Below, piece by piece: positions 21,430-32,632 of a stretch of 64,000 nucleotides of DNA. Under the pieces are notes generated by a model. It was not told the origin of the DNA, did no database searches, and saw only the letters and a list, made by a program, of their open reading frames with translations. Source of the stretch: Aphis gossypii (taxonomy: Eukaryota > Arthropoda > Insecta > Hemiptera > Aphididae); NCBI RefSeq assembly GCF_020184175.1, contig NW_026083076.1:1-64000 (forward strand). Reading direction: 5' to 3'. The position numbers and the translations under genes were made by a program. How positions within the stretch are numbered: the stretch's first letter is position 1; the number at the start of each line of letters is the position of its first letter.

Positions 21430-24363
21430 CTATTCAGAATTTGATTCAGAATCTGAAATTTGTATTGTATCCTTCTTCTTTGAACTGGAAGGAATATTTT
21501 GATACCAATTATGGAAGTCTTTTGGTATTGCTTCAGACTTACACAACTTCATGAGATCTTTTTTTTTATTTTCTGATATATTTAATTGTTTGTCATACAA
21601 CATTTTTAAATTTTCAGGAAGTTTAGAAGGCCTACCTTTTCCACCCACGTGTATACTTCTATATTCATTGTCTGAGTAATTGTATTTGAACTGTATAATT
21701 CCTCTTTTATTTTTTTCATATTTCATAACTTTAATTTTTAACCAAGAAACTTGAGCACCATAGTTATCAATAGTTCGATTCTTTATTAAAATATTTGCTA
21801 GACTTTTTAGATCATAAATATCTGAGTATAATAATTCATGAACCGAGTACCCAGTACATTTTTTATTATTTCTTTGAGAACGAGCTAGGCGACAGATATT
21901 CAACCAATCGTGCATGGTATAGACTGGTACATTTTTTTTAGCTGACTCAATAGCGCTGTGCATGCTATCTACCTCCATATATGAGTGACCACTCTCCATA
22001 AAATTGTGATGAAGTACTTCAATTTTTGTATGAATTACAACAAATAAAAATAATGCAGCAACATATTGATTTCTATTTTGCCCACTACATGTATCAGAAT
22101 ACAGGGAAATCTCTTTAATACTTTCAGGGAGTTGATATATCCACTTTAACAATGCTGATCCAATCTCCGAGCTTCCTTTTTGACCATTAACTTCACTCCA
22201 TAAAAAGCAAAATGCATTATTTGGTACAGCAGCCTCGTATAATGTTAAATTATATACACAAAGTTTCCTACTGTAGTACATGGCTGATACTTCAGAACTT
22301 GGAATTTGGAGGACACTTTGAAGATCGAATGTGGCACTACAAAAAGATTGGTCACTTGTTGCTCGTTCTTTATCTAATTTTTTTGCAGCAAAAGATTCAT
22401 CACGTCTCCGGATGTGATTTTCATAATTTAAAACCATGTCTTTAGATTGAGGTTTTGCAGATTTGTTATACTTCTCACAAGTTAAACATTGATCTTTCTT
22501 TGGTTTGAAGAATGATAAATTATGATTTTCACAAAATATTTTTTTATACAATGATAAACTTACTTGTTTTTGACTTGTTTCATTACATTCTTTCACATAC
22601 AGCTCATACATCTTTGATATAGATAAATTTGGATCTAAATATTGACGTTTAGATGTAGATCTACAGAAGTGGGATTCAACTGTAGGAAATTTTTCTATGT
22701 GTGAATTAATATTAGCTATAATTTCATCAGAAGTTTTATTCGCCGATGGTGCTTTGCCTCTTTTATCATGGTCCATGAATAATCCAGTATTTGTACCTAA
22801 TCCTTCAAATGCTTTATTTACAGGCCCATGGCTAATAGATAATGTTTTCAAAAAAAATTGTTTACAAACTTGAATATTATGTTCTGTATTATTATTAAAA
22901 CTATATACTTTTGAGTTTTCCTTAGCTTTTCTAATATTTGTTATTGGGACATGGCGTTTGACAGATTTTATATTTACATTAGCTAAAATAAAATCTTTTT
23001 GGCGGTTATAATCTAAAGCCCAAAATTTATTACAAATTTCATTTCTATAACTTTCATCAAAATTAATAGAGCATTTAAATTTACAATGGGAACAATCAAT
23101 AGCCTTAGGTTTTTTAAGTTTTTTTTTTTCTTTAGAAATAACATTTTTTTTCCATTTACTTGCATCACCCCTTAATCTTCTAACCAATTTTTTACTTTGA
23201 CTATTCACAGTTTCATCTGATGCTTCAAGTAATGTGTCTTTACTTTGATTGCAACTTTGATCAATAATATAATTTATCACTGATTTAATTATCTGTTCTC
23301 CTGTTTTCTTATTTTCTATATTTTCTGTAACATTTACCACACCAAAAATATTTTCATCATTGCAGGTCCCTATCAAACCATCACTATCAGATTCAATTGC
23401 ATCATTTTTATTGTTATAGGGCTGCCATTCATCACCACTATCATTACATTCATCACTACTATCTATAAAATGAGTATTAATTATTTGAAAATAATTTAAC
23501 AAATATTATTAAAATTTACATACCTGATAATATCTTGTTAATATGTACATTTTGATCAGTAGAATACTGTTTATTTAATTGGAATCTTGTATTATAATTT
23601 GAACCTGATAACATGATAGGATAAAAACAAAAATAAATATTATTTAGCTGAAAATAAATAAATAAATAATGTAATAAAAAATTTTCAACATTTTATTTTT
23701 AAATATAAATAATATAATAGGTAGTTAGTATTTTTATCTTACTTGTATTACAGTTAATTAATGTATATGTTTCTTTATAATTGTTTTCTGTGAGATTATT
23801 ATTAGGTAGATCTATTTGAGATGGTTCAGTTACTGATTGTGTATTAATATTAGTTGATTCTAGTATGTTCAGGTCTCGGTCATTGTATGGGGTAATATTG
23901 TTACTAAAATTTTGATAATCAAAGTTAATTGATTTTGGTACTGTAATTACATCATTCAGAACTATAAAAGTGAAAAAAATGTTATAATATTATAAGTATA
24001 AAAATAGTGATTATAGAAATACTTAATTAATCATAAAGTTATGAATTTGTTACCTGCTTATTTTAACAGCATATTACTTACATTTTTTCATAATAAAGTT
24101 CTGTGAACTTGAGACTTGGGTATTATTTTCTAATTGAACTATCCTTGATTCATTGATTGCATTCAGAGATTGAATTGATTGAAGATTAGCATTATTCGAT
24201 TCTATATTTTATTAAAAAGGACAATTAATAATAACAATATTATGATTTTATTATAATATTAATGCTATGAAAAAATGGCAATACTTCATAGTAGAAAATT
24301 AAAATATTACTTACTGTTATTACTGCTGCACAATGCAACAAGCTTTTTACTTCGATTATTCAT
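21430..24363 (-). CDS. Five-exon putative transposase (Sola-like?)
   Basis: Exon 1 is 24315-24363 (MNNRSKKLVALCSSNN, donor GTAAGT). Exons of about 24092-24204, 23755-23962 and 23524-23607 follow, then the main exon from about 23463 to the stop at 21430. All junctions are GT-AG and keep an Asn/Ser-rich frame open. The long exon has a Cys/His cluster (DCSHCKFKC; later QCLTCEKYN) and a catalytic-like core: SATFDLQSVLQIP, ISLYSDTCSGQNRNQY near 22085 and FMESGHSYMEVDSMHSAIE near 21970. The acidic C-terminus ends in SDSESNSE. The ORF is intact over ~680 codons, so the source could still be active. The family assignment is tentative. Confidence 0.65.
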
Positions 24364-25052
24364 ATTAAATAGCTGTATATGTAAACTAAATTTTAATTTT
24401 GATGAATAAAATATAAAAACAACTAACAACTATAACAAGTAAATAATTAAAGAAGTTGGAAAACACGTGCAAATGTACAATCATATTTTAATTATAATAT
24501 TATGATAATAATTTAATACATGATTAATTGTAAATTATATCAATAATATTTTGGGTGATAATAATATCTATGTCGCGTGAATAATTACCATAGATTTGTT
24601 ATTTATAAATAGATATTTATAATTTCCTATTTTGATACTTCAATCATTATCAATATTTTTTACTTTTATGATTATTATTTATTAATAATATAATGACCAA
24701 GTACCAACTGTACAAATCAAACGTTTTTGGTACACATGTAATAAATGACTAAATAGCTTGGTCACTTTTTGCTTAAACAATATTTTTATATAATATACTT
24801 GATATTAACATGCGAAAAGTGCCTAAATAACTTGATCATTTTTTGCTAGAAAAATAGTTACGAAATCTGCAGTTAGTCAAAACTGCTTTTATATATCTCA
24901 TAAAATATTAATCATATCACTTGGTCAATTTTTCCATACAATAATATGGTTCAAATAACACATTTTATAATGTTATTTCACTTGGTCACTTTATGCATGT
25001 AGTCAGTTTTTGCATGACGACGACGATATGCGTAATAGAAAAATTGGATAAA

Positions 25053-25547
25053 ATGTCGTTCGAAGAATTTATGAATAACAACAATGTGTATATAAATAAT
25101 AATATCAAAGAAATTAATGAAATATATAATGATATTCCGAACGATTATGATATACTTTTTACTATAACGGCAGATGTTCAATTAAAATTTAATGTATTAC
25201 TCGAGTATATTAATCAATTAGGGCACATAGGTAACCAGGTATTCAGAAACACAAAGGTGAAGGAGGTCGTAGTAGTACGTGATAGTGGTAGGAAATATTT
25301 ATATGCTTTTACGGAAGAATCGTTTAATCAAAGTCCAACGTATCAAATACTATACGAAACGTTTATCAATGTAAAAAACGTATGCGTAAAGGAAAAAATT
25401 ACAGTTTTAGCAATTCCAAAAATAATGTCTGACCTTAATTATGATATAGTTCGGAGTATGTTACGATACATTTTCAAAGGTACTGATATTAAAGTAAAAA
25501 TATATACAGATTACAAAATTTCCGATGAAGTAAAAAAAAATCATTAA
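25053..25547 (+). CDS. Macrodomain-like (TARG1/OARD1-type) module in gypsy pol
   Basis: ORF of 164 codons between RNase H and integrase of the gypsy element. FTITADVQL (residues 36-44), YAFTEESFNQSPTYQ (84-98) and LAIPKIMSDLNYDIVRSML (119-137), then DIKVKIYTD, line up in order with the macrodomain pattern of OARD1/TARG1-like ADP-ribose hydrolases (late strand, Thr-Lys/Glu-x-tyr loop, IPxIGCGL loop, final IxVY strand). The usual glycine-rich GCGLD segment is MSDLN here, so the nucleotide-binding or catalytic loop looks degenerate or diverged. It begins just after a TAA that ends the RT frame (25049-25051), one base out of register. The alignment is from memory of the family and needs a profile search. 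Confidence 0.5.
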   Translation: MSFEEFMNNNNVYINNNIKEINEIYNDIPNDYDILFTITADVQLKFNVLLEYINQLGHIGNQVFRNTKVKEVVVVRDSGRKYLYAFTEESFNQSPTYQILYETFINVKNVCVKEKITVLAIPKIMSDLNYDIVRSMLRYIFKGTDIKVKIYTDYKISDEVKKNH

Positions 25548-27284
25548 TTGAAGAACAACATATGCCGTGCATATGGACATCAGGGAGTTTCTAGAACAGT
25601 AAAACGGTTACGTCTGTAACGTGCCACGTACAATCAGTTGAATGATGTCGAATCGGAAAGGTGTTATGAAATAAACGAACTCTCGAAATTATTCTAAGTG
25701 TTTTTTATTTAAAAATTATTCCAAGTCCAATTAATTAATTTAATAAAACTTGTGAAAAATATTCTAAGTCCAGGAGACATAAAATATTAAACTGGGTGAC
25801 GTGAAGGTGCTTGCTCTAACTCTGGTGGATCACGTCTGAATTGTGCCTAATCTGGGCCCCCTTATATATCGTCCAGGGACTCCCGCGGTACCTTCAGGTC
25901 CCTGTTGGTCATCTGCACCTGCATCCGCTTCTTCCCACGCTTTGCGTTATCTGAACGATGTTGTGCGTCAATTATGTATCTCTAATATTCTACCGGGTGG
26001 GTAATTACGCACCTAGTATATTCTACCTGGTGGGTAATTACGCATCCACCCATTTCACCAAATAGCAATCATATAGCCATTATTTCTAGCGGGTAGAAAG
26101 CATACGTGTGATGATACCTTTTGATTAGTTATCTTTTACCTTTCATTTTAGGTCTCAAATTTTTGGTCTATACTCGATCATTACTTGCTTAACTACTCAC
26201 CCTTAGCATAATTATAGGGATGTTTGTTATGCCCCCTAGCGTTGTGGTTATTGTCGGCTACAGAATGTAATTTATATATTATATTTAATATAAGTATCAG
26301 AGCACGTTGCACGTCAATGGGTACAATGGAAAGGCATGAAAAAAGAAGTTAAGAACTATATTAACAATTGCAAACCGTGTCAAATTACTAAGGAAAAACG
26401 GAAAAGTCAACAACCTTTGGTAATTACCACTACTTCACCGAGAGCATTCGAAAGAGTAGCTTTAGATATAGTAGGACCTCTGACGAAATCAAGGAATGAT
26501 TACATGTACATTTTAACTCTTCAAGATGATTTAACTAAATTTTCGGCGGCATATCCTTTAAAAACCACGGACGCAGCGACCATAGCTAAGACATTTGTAG
26601 AAAAATTCGTTTGTTATTTCGGAATTCCTACAAATATATTAAGTGATCAAGGTTCAAATTTTTTATCATCGTTATTTAAACAGATGTGCAAATTATTAAA
26701 AATTAATAAAATACAAACCACAGCGTATTCACCAATGACCAATGGTGCTCTTGAACGTAGCCATAAAACATTAAAGGAATATTTGAGGAACTTTAGTGAC
26801 GAAAAACAAGAAAATTGGTGTGAAATGTTAAGTTATGCGATGTATATTGTATATGTATAACACCACACCACATACCGCACATAAGTTCACACCGTATGAA
26901 TTAGTATTCGGTATACAACCGGTCATTCCATCTAGTTTTTTGAAACCACCATCACAGGGGTATAATTACAATGATTACGTAAGTGATTAAAGAACTCGTA
27001 TGCAGGAAGCAAGGCAAATGGCAAAGAAACATTTAATAGAAGCAAAATTAAAATCGAAATCTATTTATGACAAACATATTAACCCGATAGAGTTAGAAAT
27101 AGGAGATAAAGTACTTATGAAAAATATGAAAAAGAAAAACAAGTTAGAACCTAATTGGATAGGCCCATACGAAATCGTGGAGGTCCATGAACCCGTAAAT
27201 GTATCAATTAGGAAGAATAACAAAATAGTTAGAGTTCTTATGAATCATTTACAACTATTTAAAGAAATAGTAAATAATAATTAG
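25548..27284 (+). pseudogene. gypsy integrase, interrupted by solo LTR and frameshifted
   Basis: The N-terminal HHCC remnant lies at about 25548-25614 and continues after the solo LTR (YINNCKPCQITKEKRKSQQ, 26350-26410). Core: LDIVGPLTKSRNDYMYILTLQDDLTKFS with the first Asp, LSDQGSNFLSS with the second, and GALERSHKTLKEYL with the Glu. The frame slips near 26855, continues through TPYELVFGIQP, meets a stop near 26988, then runs 27000-27284 as a basic C-terminal domain ending in a GPYEIVEVHEPVNVSI strand pattern (GPY/F module). It is nonfunctional, but all three catalytic acids are still readable. Confidence 0.88.
25615..26311 (+). mobile_element. Solo LTR (697 bp), 4-bp TSD, inside gypsy integrase
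   Basis: Starts TGTAACGTGCCACGT and ends GAGCACGTTGCA; flanked by CGTC at 25611-25614 and 26312-26315. It is highly similar to 43524-44219, which has its own TSD. There is no internal coding region, so it is a solo LTR left by recombination. It cuts the N-terminal zinc-binding part of the gypsy integrase. Confidence 0.9.
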
Positions 27285-27501
27285 GGAAATATATACAAAC
27301 ATAGAATGTATAAAATAGTAGTATATAAAGTATATTAGTATATTTGTATTATATATAAAAAAAAAATTTGATGAATTGTTAGATAACGAAATTATAGACA
27401 CTAATCTAGTTAAAATTGTTCTAGGTTTATTTTATGTCTGTCCATTTTACACACAATAACACACGGAACACAACATGCACTATACAACATTACACATGTG
27501 A
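27285..27501 (+). other. Remnant of gypsy env 5' region before the second Polinton
   Basis: From the integrase stop to the Polinton edge. AT-rich, with a short possible reading from the ATG near 27434 (MSVHFTHNNTRNTT). It should contain the env splice acceptor and the env N-terminus. Only about 50 codons could fit before the Polinton, and env resumes well into its F-like part at 40957, so a piece of env appears to be missing. Confidence 0.45.
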
Positions 27502-28193
27502 GCAATCACTCAGGACTTTATTTTGAAAATAAAGGATCCGTCAGGATCATAAACACACAATGGACACTTTTGACATATGTTAATTTAACAATTTATAACG
27601 AACGCGAGAAAATTTTTGATACATATTTAGATAGTACAAAACAATATTGCTTGGAAAACGAATTAATACCATAGTAGGTGTAAAATGAGAGTTCTAGATC
27701 TCCTCCCCCTTAAATTTTACATGTAAAAGGATAGGTATGGCCTGTATAGGCAACAACTACACAGCTCCTCCCAAACTTGTATTAATTACTCAATATAGGC
27801 AACCCGCAACACGCATAAACCCAACACCATCACCAGATCCTACACGTAACCGGTATATATTTTATACCTTCTCCTTCAAACCCCTTACCTTTTGAAGAAA
27901 AATAATGTATATAATATTCTGATTGTGACTAAATATGACACCTGACCATCAAATATTTTTCCCCTTCCCAATCAATTATATTTCTTCCCCTTTTATTTAC
28001 ACACACACACACACACACATAACATATTTACCATCACATACATACTAAAAGCAGTACACACACAGATTACATAAGTAATCTTACATCACACATACACAAC
28101 AATCAAACATATTATATATAGTTAACATATCGATACCTATTTTATTCATTTACGAATAAGTACCTAGCTAAATCATACGTTATGCATAGGAAT

Positions 28194-28195
<2 letters not shown>

Positions 28196-28246
<51 letters not shown>

Positions 28247-28258
28247 CACACACACACA

Positions 28259-28313
<55 letters not shown>
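28196..28313. repeat. (CA)n microsatellite, ~118 bp
   Basis: Almost pure CA with a few single-base slips (ACAACAC, ACCACAC), inside the left TIR. The right TIR carries the matching (GT)n at about 40200-40257, roughly half as long, so the repeat has changed length between the two arms since they were last identical. Confidence 0.95.
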
Positions 28314-28314
<1 letters not shown>

Positions 28315-28663
28315 TAACAGCTTCACATACATTAAACCTTTTCAGACATACATTGTCCATAACAAACCCATAATGAGGGATGTGGTATCCCTGTCACCAA
28401 GTCCGTTCCAAATACAAACATGTACAGACCTGCAGAGTCATATTCGAGTATTGTCGGTGAATAAAAAAGTAGTGCATGAAGCAAAATGAAATCAGTCCAT
28501 GTACTACCCTTCAAGTGTCAAATCGTGTTAATTCAGAGTTCCTAAGTTCCTAACTATTTCATACTGTTATTTAAAGTACAATTTTTTTATAATTCATTAC
28601 CCATATATTCGTTGAAGGGTACAGTCTTGTTTCGCGAGTTCGACTAGTGCTCTTCAGTTTTAA

Positions 28664-29655
28664 CCCTTTGACGAGTAAATTATTTTTCATATTAGTACAC
28701 CCAGAGAGTGAATTGTTTTTACCATAAAACCGCGCTTTTCATTATAGTATTGACGGAAATTTACGTCACAATTATTGTTAGGTACGTTAAAGAGTAAAGA
28801 CGGATAAATACGTCTTATTCATTTTTACCATAAGAGTTAAGACGGAAATAGACGTCCTTAGAAAAAGTATAATTCAAAGAGGAATGGCGTAAATTTCTGT
28901 CTGGTATACCTATACTAATAAATATAATACAATGTTAAATAATTATTAAATATATTAATTACCTGTACAATTTAGAAATAAAATAATATTTAAATGTATA
29001 TTCCCTAATATAATACCTATATAGGTAATAGGTATAGGTATATAATATAAGTTGCCTTTAGTATAATATAATACTATGCATAGTTACCTAGCTATATTGT
29101 TACCTAATTAATAATTTACTACAGAGAAAAATATATAATATAATTTCAATTGTCAATAAAATATATTTAAATTCAAAGATCGTCCTTTATTGAAATAAAA
29201 TAAAATAATCAACTTGTATAATATAGAAAAAATCAAAATAAATAACTGTAGTTTTTTAAAATTAACATAACAATAAAAAATTTAAAAAAAATTAAAATGT
29301 ATGATAAAATAAAACAATCAACTTGTATAAAATAGTAAAAATCAAAATGAATAACTTTAGTTTTTTAAAATTAACATAACAATAAAAAATTTAAAAAAAA
29401 TTAAAATGTATGATAAAATAAAACAATCAACTTGTATAAAATAGTAAAAATCAAAATGAATTACTTTAGTTTTTTAAATGTAAAAAATTTTAAAATGTAT
29501 GGCATAATGACATAAATAATTATTTCTTAGTTCATATTATTCTAAAATAATATATTTAACAAATAAAAAGCTAAAATTAATAAAAATAAATCACATTAGT
29601 ATTCTAAGTACATATTTAGTCTTCTCTGTATTTTGGTAACTATTTATTTGGTTAC
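28664..29655. other. piggyBac #2 terminal noncoding region with tandem repeat
   Basis: From the CCCTTTGACG end to the transposase stop. It contains repeated, partly palindromic GACGGAAATANACGTC-like motifs at about 28750-28900 and a tandem array at 29205-29480. The rest is very AT-rich with no coding signal. Confidence 0.7.
29205..29480. repeat. Tandem repeat, ~118-bp unit, about 2.4 copies
   Basis: Units begin with AATCAACTTGTATAA, continue through ATAACTTTAGTTTTTTAAAA and end with AATGTATGATAAAATAAAAC. The second and third copies are nearly identical; the first and last are diverged. The array lies inside the piggyBac fragment downstream of its transposase. Confidence 0.85.
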
Positions 29656-31842
29656 TTAGTAGTGTAATTTGGTATGGTAGTCCTTGAAACAAGGTTCTAA
29701 ACATAAAGGTTTGTCACATTCATTACATTCATAAGATGTATCTTTTCGTGATTGGGGATTTAATTATGTATTAGAATGGACATGACACCTTCTGGAAATT
29801 TTTTTTTTAACTTCTCCATTATTAATTCTTGAAGGGAAATGACGAGCGTTAAGTCTAAGCGGTAAATCGTCCTTTGGTTTTCGTCCTACACGACTAGGTG
29901 ATATTATATCATTAGATAAAATATGAGCATGTAATATTTGCTCAATTAATTTTAATCTAAATTCTGGCAATTTCAAAGTTTTTTTTTCTATAATACTACA
30001 TACTATTCCAGAATTTAGTACACATATATCCAGTAAATGAAAAAAAATTTTTTTATACCATTTTATGGATTTCCTCGAAGTCGTATTGAATGAAATCTGC
30101 ATATCTGACTTATCAACCAAACCCATGTTTGCATTGTAATCAATTACACAGTCGGGTTTAAGTATATTGTTTTCATGTTTATCTATTTTATTTGTTTTTT
30201 TCATTAGGGGTTTATGGACTGTGGATAACATATGTTCATCCCTTTTGTCTTTCCACTTACAGCACATCATACTAGGATTTGTTGATATAGCAGAAACACA
30301 TTCACCAACGTTTAATTTATTAGGAAAACTAGGCATCCCTTTTCTTGTATTTTTAACCGTACCACATGCTCCAGTATCTTTTTTCAATAAATACTCAAAT
30401 AATGTTGGAGATGAGTACCAGTTATCCATATAAATTATGTGGCCTTTATTTACGTAGTCCTCCATTAAAGTCGATATAACTGAACCAGATAGCTTTAATG
30501 TTTCATTTATAGTTATATGACTATTATCACCAGTATAAATTAAAAAATCAAGAACGAAACCAGATTTGCAATCGCATAGAACGAATAACTTTATGCCAAA
30601 GCGATGCCGTTTAGAGGGAATGTATTGTTTAAATTGAAGTGGGCCTTTCCATTCAACGATACTTTCGTCAACACACACTTTTTGATGAGGCTGGTATGTG
30701 GAACTAAACTTTTTTCGTAGGGACTCGACAATTATTTTAATTTTAAATAATCTATCTCCAGGTATCTGGTTACGATTGTCATTGAAATGAAGGACTCTCA
30801 ATAATAATAGGAACCTATCCTGAGTCATAATTTTCCCGAAAATTGGTGTGAATAATAAAACCGAAGTAGACCAATAATCTTTAATATTATTTTTTTTAAC
30901 ATGTGGCATTAATAACATAAGAGAAAAAAAAATATACATTTCGTTTAAATTCGTATCTTTCCATTTACCAAGCTTAGAATGTTTTGATAAAACTGTATTG
31001 TTTACTAGAAAATGGTAGAACTTATTCGTCTCATCAACAATATGTTGAACCAAGTCTTCATCAAATATGTGTTTGAAAATATATATTTCTAAATTTTCTG
31101 ATGGTACATTATTAATTAGGTCGTTATTAACTCCAGAATGTGAGCTATCAAAATTCAAAATATTTGGGCAATAACTAGGTAACATATTTTCATTGAAATT
31201 CCAAAGTCCCGAAAATTGTGTACCGTCAGATAATCGAGTATTTTTATTTGAAATTTGTTTTTTTGTAGAAACGGGTATTTTACGTTTTTTAGTACTAACT
31301 GTCGGTTCTGGGCTCGATATCACAAAGTTTTGTTCAATATTTGGATGAACATAATTAATATCAAAACTACAGTTATTATTTACTACAGTACTTTCACTTG
31401 TATTAGTGTTTTGAGTTGATGTATGTGGATAAACAACAAAATTGTCATCAAAAACAACTTCCATATTTTCTATGTCAAATGAATTTAGATCTAAGTCATC
31501 CGAAATAGAAATTTCTGGAGAACTTGAATATAAATACGGATCTTCGGGATTAGAACAATCATTATAGCCGAGACCGAGTGTATTATCAACTACATCATTA
31601 CTTTGTTTTTTATCCAATACATTTGTTGGTGTAAAACTTACGTCACTAACAGAATTTGAGGAAACAATAGTACTTGATCCGTTATTTTTGGTCAATTTAG
31701 ATACTAGCTGTTTCCTAATTTCTTGTCCTAAGTTTTCACAGTTGGATTCATCAGAAAAACTATCAAAATCACTAAGTTCATCGGCTGATTCGTCATTAGT
31801 CATGATTTCGGCTATTTGTTCGCAAGTTAGTTCATTACCCAT
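29656..31842 (-). pseudogene. piggyBac transposase #2, near intact, hybrid start and one stop
   Basis: Opens at 31842 with MGNE, codons supplied by the Polinton 44-bp duplicate, then LTCEQIAEIMTNDESADEL from piggyBac itself. An acidic N-terminus leads into a DDE_Tnp_1_7 core: CVDESIVEWKGPLQFKQYIP (first Asp), YMDNWYSSPTLFEYLL (second), and DYNANMGLVDKSDMQI (third). A single in-frame TAA at 29764-29766 cuts off the C-terminal Cys finger (CNECDKPLCLEPCF), which stays in frame to 29656. The original N-terminal few codons and upstream end are gone. Confidence 0.85.
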
Positions 31843-31874
31843 ATATTCGTTGAAGGGTACAGTCTTGTTTCGCG

Positions 31875-32601
31875 TTGTGTATGCGATAAAGCCTTTACAT
31901 TGATCAAAAATCTACATAGACATGCCAAGTCACACGAATCACCCACTAAAATCGTATGCAGTATTTGCTCAGAAATATTCACGCGAAGAGATAACCTCAT
32001 CAGACATAAAAAAGAAAAACATCGTAAGTTTTTTTTTTCACAATAAAAATTTACAAATTTATTAGATAAAATATTCATAATCAAATTAATAATAAATAAT
32101 ACTATTTTCAGGTTCAAATATTATAATCCAACAACAACAACCAACCATAACCAAGCGAGAAATTCAAGATTTGTTTAAACCAGCTGAACAAATTTACGAT
32201 TATGATGGTAAATATATTATTCATAACTTTATATATATAACATAGGTTCTTATTTTATTTTATAAAAAATAGAACAATTAATAAAATATACAAAGTCGTA
32301 TAAAATCATGGAAAACATATAATAATTTAGATAAAATCCTGATAAATCCCATAATTATAGTTAATCCCGTTAAGATGATGTATATATATATATATATATA
32401 TGTTGAAAATGTTCATAAAATTGTTCAATAATTTTGATAAATTTTCATGTAGTAATATATTAATTGATAATATTTCCATACGATTATTATCACAACGCTA
32501 TTAAAACATACATAAATAATTTTAATTTATTATATTTTTAAGTATAAACAGATATTTTAATAAATATATTTGATCATATTATACATAATATATAATAATA
32601 T

Positions 32602-32632
<31 letters not shown>

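Larger units (their letters stand above)
20752..25029 (-). mobile_element. DNA transposon with 4-bp TSD and ~28-bp perfect ends (Sola-like?)
   Basis: GCGT occurs at 20748-20751 and 25030-25033; excision restores the gypsy frame after ADALSR. The terminal 28 bases (20752-20779 and 25002-25029) are perfect inverted repeats beginning ATATCGTCGTCGTC. Inside the ends lie several CACTTGGTCA-type sites. A spliced gene is carried on the minus strand. A 4-bp target duplication with a GQNRN/GHSYMEVDSMH transposase suggests the Sola group; I am not certain of the superfamily name. Confidence 0.85.
28637..31830 (-). mobile_element. piggyBac fragment #2 flanked by 44-bp direct repeats
   Basis: One canonical piggyBac end is visible, TTAACCCTTTGACGAG at 28660-28675, preceded by 23 bp of foreign sequence (28637-28659). 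No matching right end or TTAA exists: the fragment stops inside transposase codon 5. A 44-bp Polinton segment, starting TTCATTACCCATATATTC, is duplicated exactly at 28593-28636 and 31831-31874. This is not a piggyBac target duplication, and it suggests break repair or template switching rather than ordinary transposition. Confidence 0.8.

Noticed and set aside
28142..28373. Cys/Val- and His/Thr-rich ORFs on both strands
   Set aside because: Pure translation of the (CA)n/(GT)n microsatellite; no gene.
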